Shown: piece by piece, positions 5,518 through 7,367 of the stretch
Layout of the letters: the number at the start of each line of letters is the position of its first letter
How positions within the stretch are numbered: the stretch's first letter is position 1
Assembly (NCBI GenBank): GCA_964648215.1
Contig: CAZYMF010000231.1
Span: 1 to 7,367 of the forward strand
Origin: CAZYMF01 sp964648215
GTDB taxonomy: Bacteria > Desulfobacterota > Binatia > HRBIN30 > JACQVA1
DNA: 7,367 nucleotides
Reading direction: 5' to 3'
Made by a program: the position numbers and the translations under genes
Notes under the pieces: model-generated
The model's database searches: none
Told to the model about the DNA's origin: nothing
The model's input: only the letters and a program-made list of their open reading frames with translations

Positions 5518-7230
5518 ATGCCCATCGGTGACCTGATTCGTCATCACGCCGCCAGTGCCGCATCCGCTCAGCGCGTCTTCCTGCGCTACCACGATCACCG
5601 CATCACCTTCGCTCAGTACTATGAGGAGTGCGTGCGCTGGGCCAACCTGCTGCTCGCTTTGCGGGATTCCCGCGGCCGCTTCCATGTCGGCGTTCTGCTC
5701 GACAACACGCCCGACTATCTCTACGCCCTCGGCGGCGCGGCGCTCGCCGGGGCCGTCGTGGTCGGCGTGAACAACACCAAGCGCGGCGAGCACCTCGCGC
5801 GCGACATCGCCCACAGCGACTGCCAGATCCTGGTGACGGAGGAGAAGTTCCTGCCGCTCCTCGCCCCGATCGCGGGCGATCTCGGCATCGCCGCCGACCG
5901 CCTGCTGGTGAGCCGGCGCTGGACGGATGCGGCGCCGGCGGGCGCAGCCATCGCCGGCCGCGATCTCGCCGGCACGCTCGCCGCCCTCGGCGGCGGCAGC
6001 GACCCTCTCGCCGCCGTCGGCGACAAGGACACCTACGTCCTGATCTTCACGTCGGGCACCGTCTCCGCGCCCAAGGCGGTCATCTGCTCGCACGGCCGCG
6101 CGGTCGAGACCGGCAAGAACGTCGGCGGCAACATGTACGGCCTGACCGCCGCCGACGTCGGCTACCTGGCGATGCCGTTGTTCCACTCCAACGCGCTGAT
6201 GTGCGGCTACTTTCCGGCGCTGTACTACGGCTGCGGCCTGGGACTGATCCGGAAGTTCTCGAAGTCGCAGTGGCTCGACGACGTTCGCCGCTACCAGGTG
6301 ACCTTCTTCAACTACACCGGCAACCCGCTCGCCTACATCCTGACCACCCCCCGGCGGTCCGACGATCATCTCAATCCGCTGCGCGTCTGCTTCGGCAACG
6401 AAGGTTCGCAGACGACGGTCGAGGAGTTCGCAACGCGCTTCGGTTGCCGGGTGATCGACACCTTCGGCTCCACCGAGGGCGGCGCCGGCGTCACCCGGCA
6501 GCCCGACGATCCGCCGGGGAGCATCGGCAGGCCGGCGCCCGGCATCACCGTCGTCGACGAGAGCGGCAACGAAAAGCCGCCGGCCCGCTTCGACGCCAGC
6601 GGCCGCCTGCTCAATCCGGAACAGGCCATCGGCGAGATCGTCAACACGCTCGGCACCGGCTGGTTCGAGGGCTACTACAAGAACGAGGAGGCCCTGCGGG
6701 CACGCACGCGCAACGGCTGGTACTGGAGCGGCGATCTCGGCTACCGCGACGAGCGCGGCTATCTCTACTTCGCCGGCCGCGACGTCGACTGGATCCGCGT
6801 CGACGGCGAGAACTTTCCCGGCCGCCCGATCGAGGAGATCCTCCTGCGCCACCCCCGCGTGGCCCTGGCCGCCGTCTACGGCGTGCCCGACGCGCAAGCC
6901 GGCGACCGCGTGATGGCGGCGCTCATCCTGCGCGAGGGGGAGCACTTCGACGGCGCCGAGTTCGCCACCTTCCTCGAGCGCCAGCCCGACCTCTCCCCCA
7001 AGTGGGCACCCACCTACATTCGGCTCTGCGTCCGCTGGCCCGAAACCGGCACCAACAAAGTCCTCAAGCGCGAGCTGCAGCGGCAGAAGTTTCGGCCCGA
7101 CGCCTGCGGTGACCCCATCTTCTGGCGCCCGCGCGGAGAGCCGGTCTTTCGCCCTTTTGGCACGGCCGAGCTCGCCCAGGTGCGCGCAACCTTCGAAGCG
7201 GCCGGCAGCGCCGCTCGGCTGGACCTCTGA
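5518..7230 (+). CDS. AMP-forming acyl-CoA synthetase (FadD-like fatty acid-CoA ligase)
   Basis: Activates a carboxylic acid, probably a medium/long-chain fatty acid or steroid-like acid, to acyl-CoA through an acyl-AMP. Length is 570 residues. The ATP-binding loop is TSGTVSAPK (178-186). The adenine-pocket motif is DTFGSTEGG (314-322). The core motif WSGDLGYRDERG (403-414) carries the ribose-binding Asp406. The hinge is GRDVDWIRVDGEN (420-432), and the catalytic lysine region is TGTNKVLKREL (510-520), with Lys514 the likely adenylation lysine. VGVNNTKRGEHLARDI (82-97) resembles the FadD17/FATP-like branch, from memory. The loop departs from the usual TSGTTGxPKG (Val182, Ser183, Ala187). The frame is open upstream to 4741, but ATG 5518 has AAGGA (5507-5511) 6 nt before it, and the protein starts there like its relatives. 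The upstream extension only reads through plsC out of frame. Confidence 0.93.
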   Translation: MPIGDLIRHHAASAASAQRVFLRYHDHRITFAQYYEECVRWANLLLALRDSRGRFHVGVLLDNTPDYLYALGGAALAGAVVVGVNNTKRGEHLARDIAHSDCQILVTEEKFLPLLAPIAGDLGIAADRLLVSRRWTDAAPAGAAIAGRDLAGTLAALGGGSDPLAAVGDKDTYVLIFTSGTVSAPKAVICSHGRAVETGKNVGGNMYGLTAADVGYLAMPLFHSNALMCGYFPALYYGCGLGLIRKFSKSQWLDDVRRYQVTFFNYTGNPLAYILTTPRRSDDHLNPLRVCFGNEGSQTTVEEFATRFGCRVIDTFGSTEGGAGVTRQPDDPPGSIGRPAPGITVVDESGNEKPPARFDASGRLLNPEQAIGEIVNTLGTGWFEGYYKNEEALRARTRNGWYWSGDLGYRDERGYLYFAGRDVDWIRVDGENFPGRPIEEILLRHPRVALAAVYGVPDAQAGDRVMAALILREGEHFDGAEFATFLERQPDLSPKWAPTYIRLCVRWPETGTNKVLKRELQRQKFRPDACGDPIFWRPRGEPVFRPFGTAELAQVRATFEAAGSAARLDL

Positions 7231-7253
7231 GCCAACCACCGCGACTTGATCTT

Positions 7254-7289
7254 CCGGCGCGCGCGGGGCATCGATGGCCGATGCGCCGG
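7254..7289 (+). other. Inverted repeat at the end of the synthetase gene
   Basis: CCGGCGC (7254-7260) is the perfect complement of GCGCCGG (7283-7289), and GCATCG (7268-7273) pairs with CGATGC (7279-7284). Arms overlap at 7283-7284, but a shortened inner stem (7270-7273 with 7279-7282) can stack inside the outer one. There is no T tract after it. It covers the putative ATG at 7281, so it is either an end-of-transcript structure for the synthetase or a fold that limits initiation of the next gene. Confidence 0.35.
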
Positions 7290-7367
7290 CGAGTGCTGTT
7301 CCTGCTCGTACCGCTACTGGTCTGTTCGCGACCGAATGGTAGCGCCGGGCGCAGCACGATGACGCCC
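7281..7367 (+). CDS. Start of a possible exported protein (cut by the right edge)
   Basis: The first 29 codons are open to the edge. The peptide begins with three arginines after Met, followed by a hydrophobic run (VLFLLVPLLVC, residues 5-15) and then polar residues, which looks like a signal peptide. Cys15 preceded by LLV could be a poor lipobox, but Val at -1 is not typical, so lipoprotein status is doubtful. No good Shine-Dalgarno lies upstream (a GGGG at 7265-7268 is too far), and the ATG lies in an inverted repeat. It is on the same strand as the synthetase, 50 bp downstream. Function unknown. Confidence 0.4.
   Translation, partial: MRRRVLFLLVPLLVCSRPNGSAGRSTMTP

Noticed and set aside
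5467..7239. Long minus-strand frame of about 590 codons opposite the acyl-CoA synthetase
   Set aside because: No recognisable motif, and composition (Val, Ala, Gly, Glu, Asp) mirrors the sense gene. The plus strand has the complete set of adenylate-forming motifs and a ribosome site.
7274..7342. Short plus-strand ORF starting at the ATG at 7274
   Set aside because: It ends after 22 codons at a TAG (7340-7342), has no ribosome site and no recognisable content. The overlapping frame from 7281 has a signal-peptide-like start.

Overview
This is a GC-rich (about two-thirds G+C by eye) bacterial chromosomal segment, densely coding, with no mobile element, tRNA, rRNA or CRISPR array visible. Gene content (a tandem DUF507 pair beside groES-groEL, a single-RRM glycine-rich RNA-binding protein, a FadD-like acyl-CoA synthetase next to a PlsC-like acyltransferase) suggests a GC-rich Gram-negative of the deltaproteobacterial-type phyla, such as Desulfobacterota, Binatota or Myxococcota relatives. 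That placement is inferred from gene families alone.

Left block (1-1493, minus strand): read in the direction of transcription this is DUF507-b (GTG start), DUF507-a (overlapping TAATG junction), a 132-bp gap holding a TTGACA promoter candidate, groES, and the N-terminal third of groEL, which runs off the left edge. The chaperonin genes are thus preceded by two small conserved proteins of unknown function that may be partly co-transcribed with them.

Middle block: a 249-bp divergent intergenic region separates DUF507-b from a plus-strand RNA-binding protein gene (1743-2120). It holds a good sigma70-type promoter and a leader of about 94 nt. The leader contains three perfect inverted repeats that overlap so that they cannot all form, and one of them covers the Shine-Dalgarno sequence. 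This is the most interesting signal in the window: a candidate switch or thermosensor controlling the RRM protein. The RRM gene converges on a minus-strand membrane histidine kinase (2210 to about 3604) with six predicted membrane helices, no separate sensor domain and no adjacent response regulator. Divergent from the kinase is an N-terminal-nucleophile isoaspartyl peptidase/asparaginase (3701-4570).

Right block (4685-7367, plus strand): a PlsC-like 1-acylglycerol-3-phosphate acyltransferase is followed 68 bp later by an AMP-forming acyl-CoA synthetase, plausibly one lipid-metabolism unit in which fatty acid is activated and an acyl chain is placed on a glycerolipid. The first 29 codons of a possible exported protein begin at 7281.

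Most of the window is ordinary housekeeping and accessory metabolism. I do not see an obvious new multi-gene system. The RRM leader and the DUF507-chaperonin linkage are the parts worth a second look.
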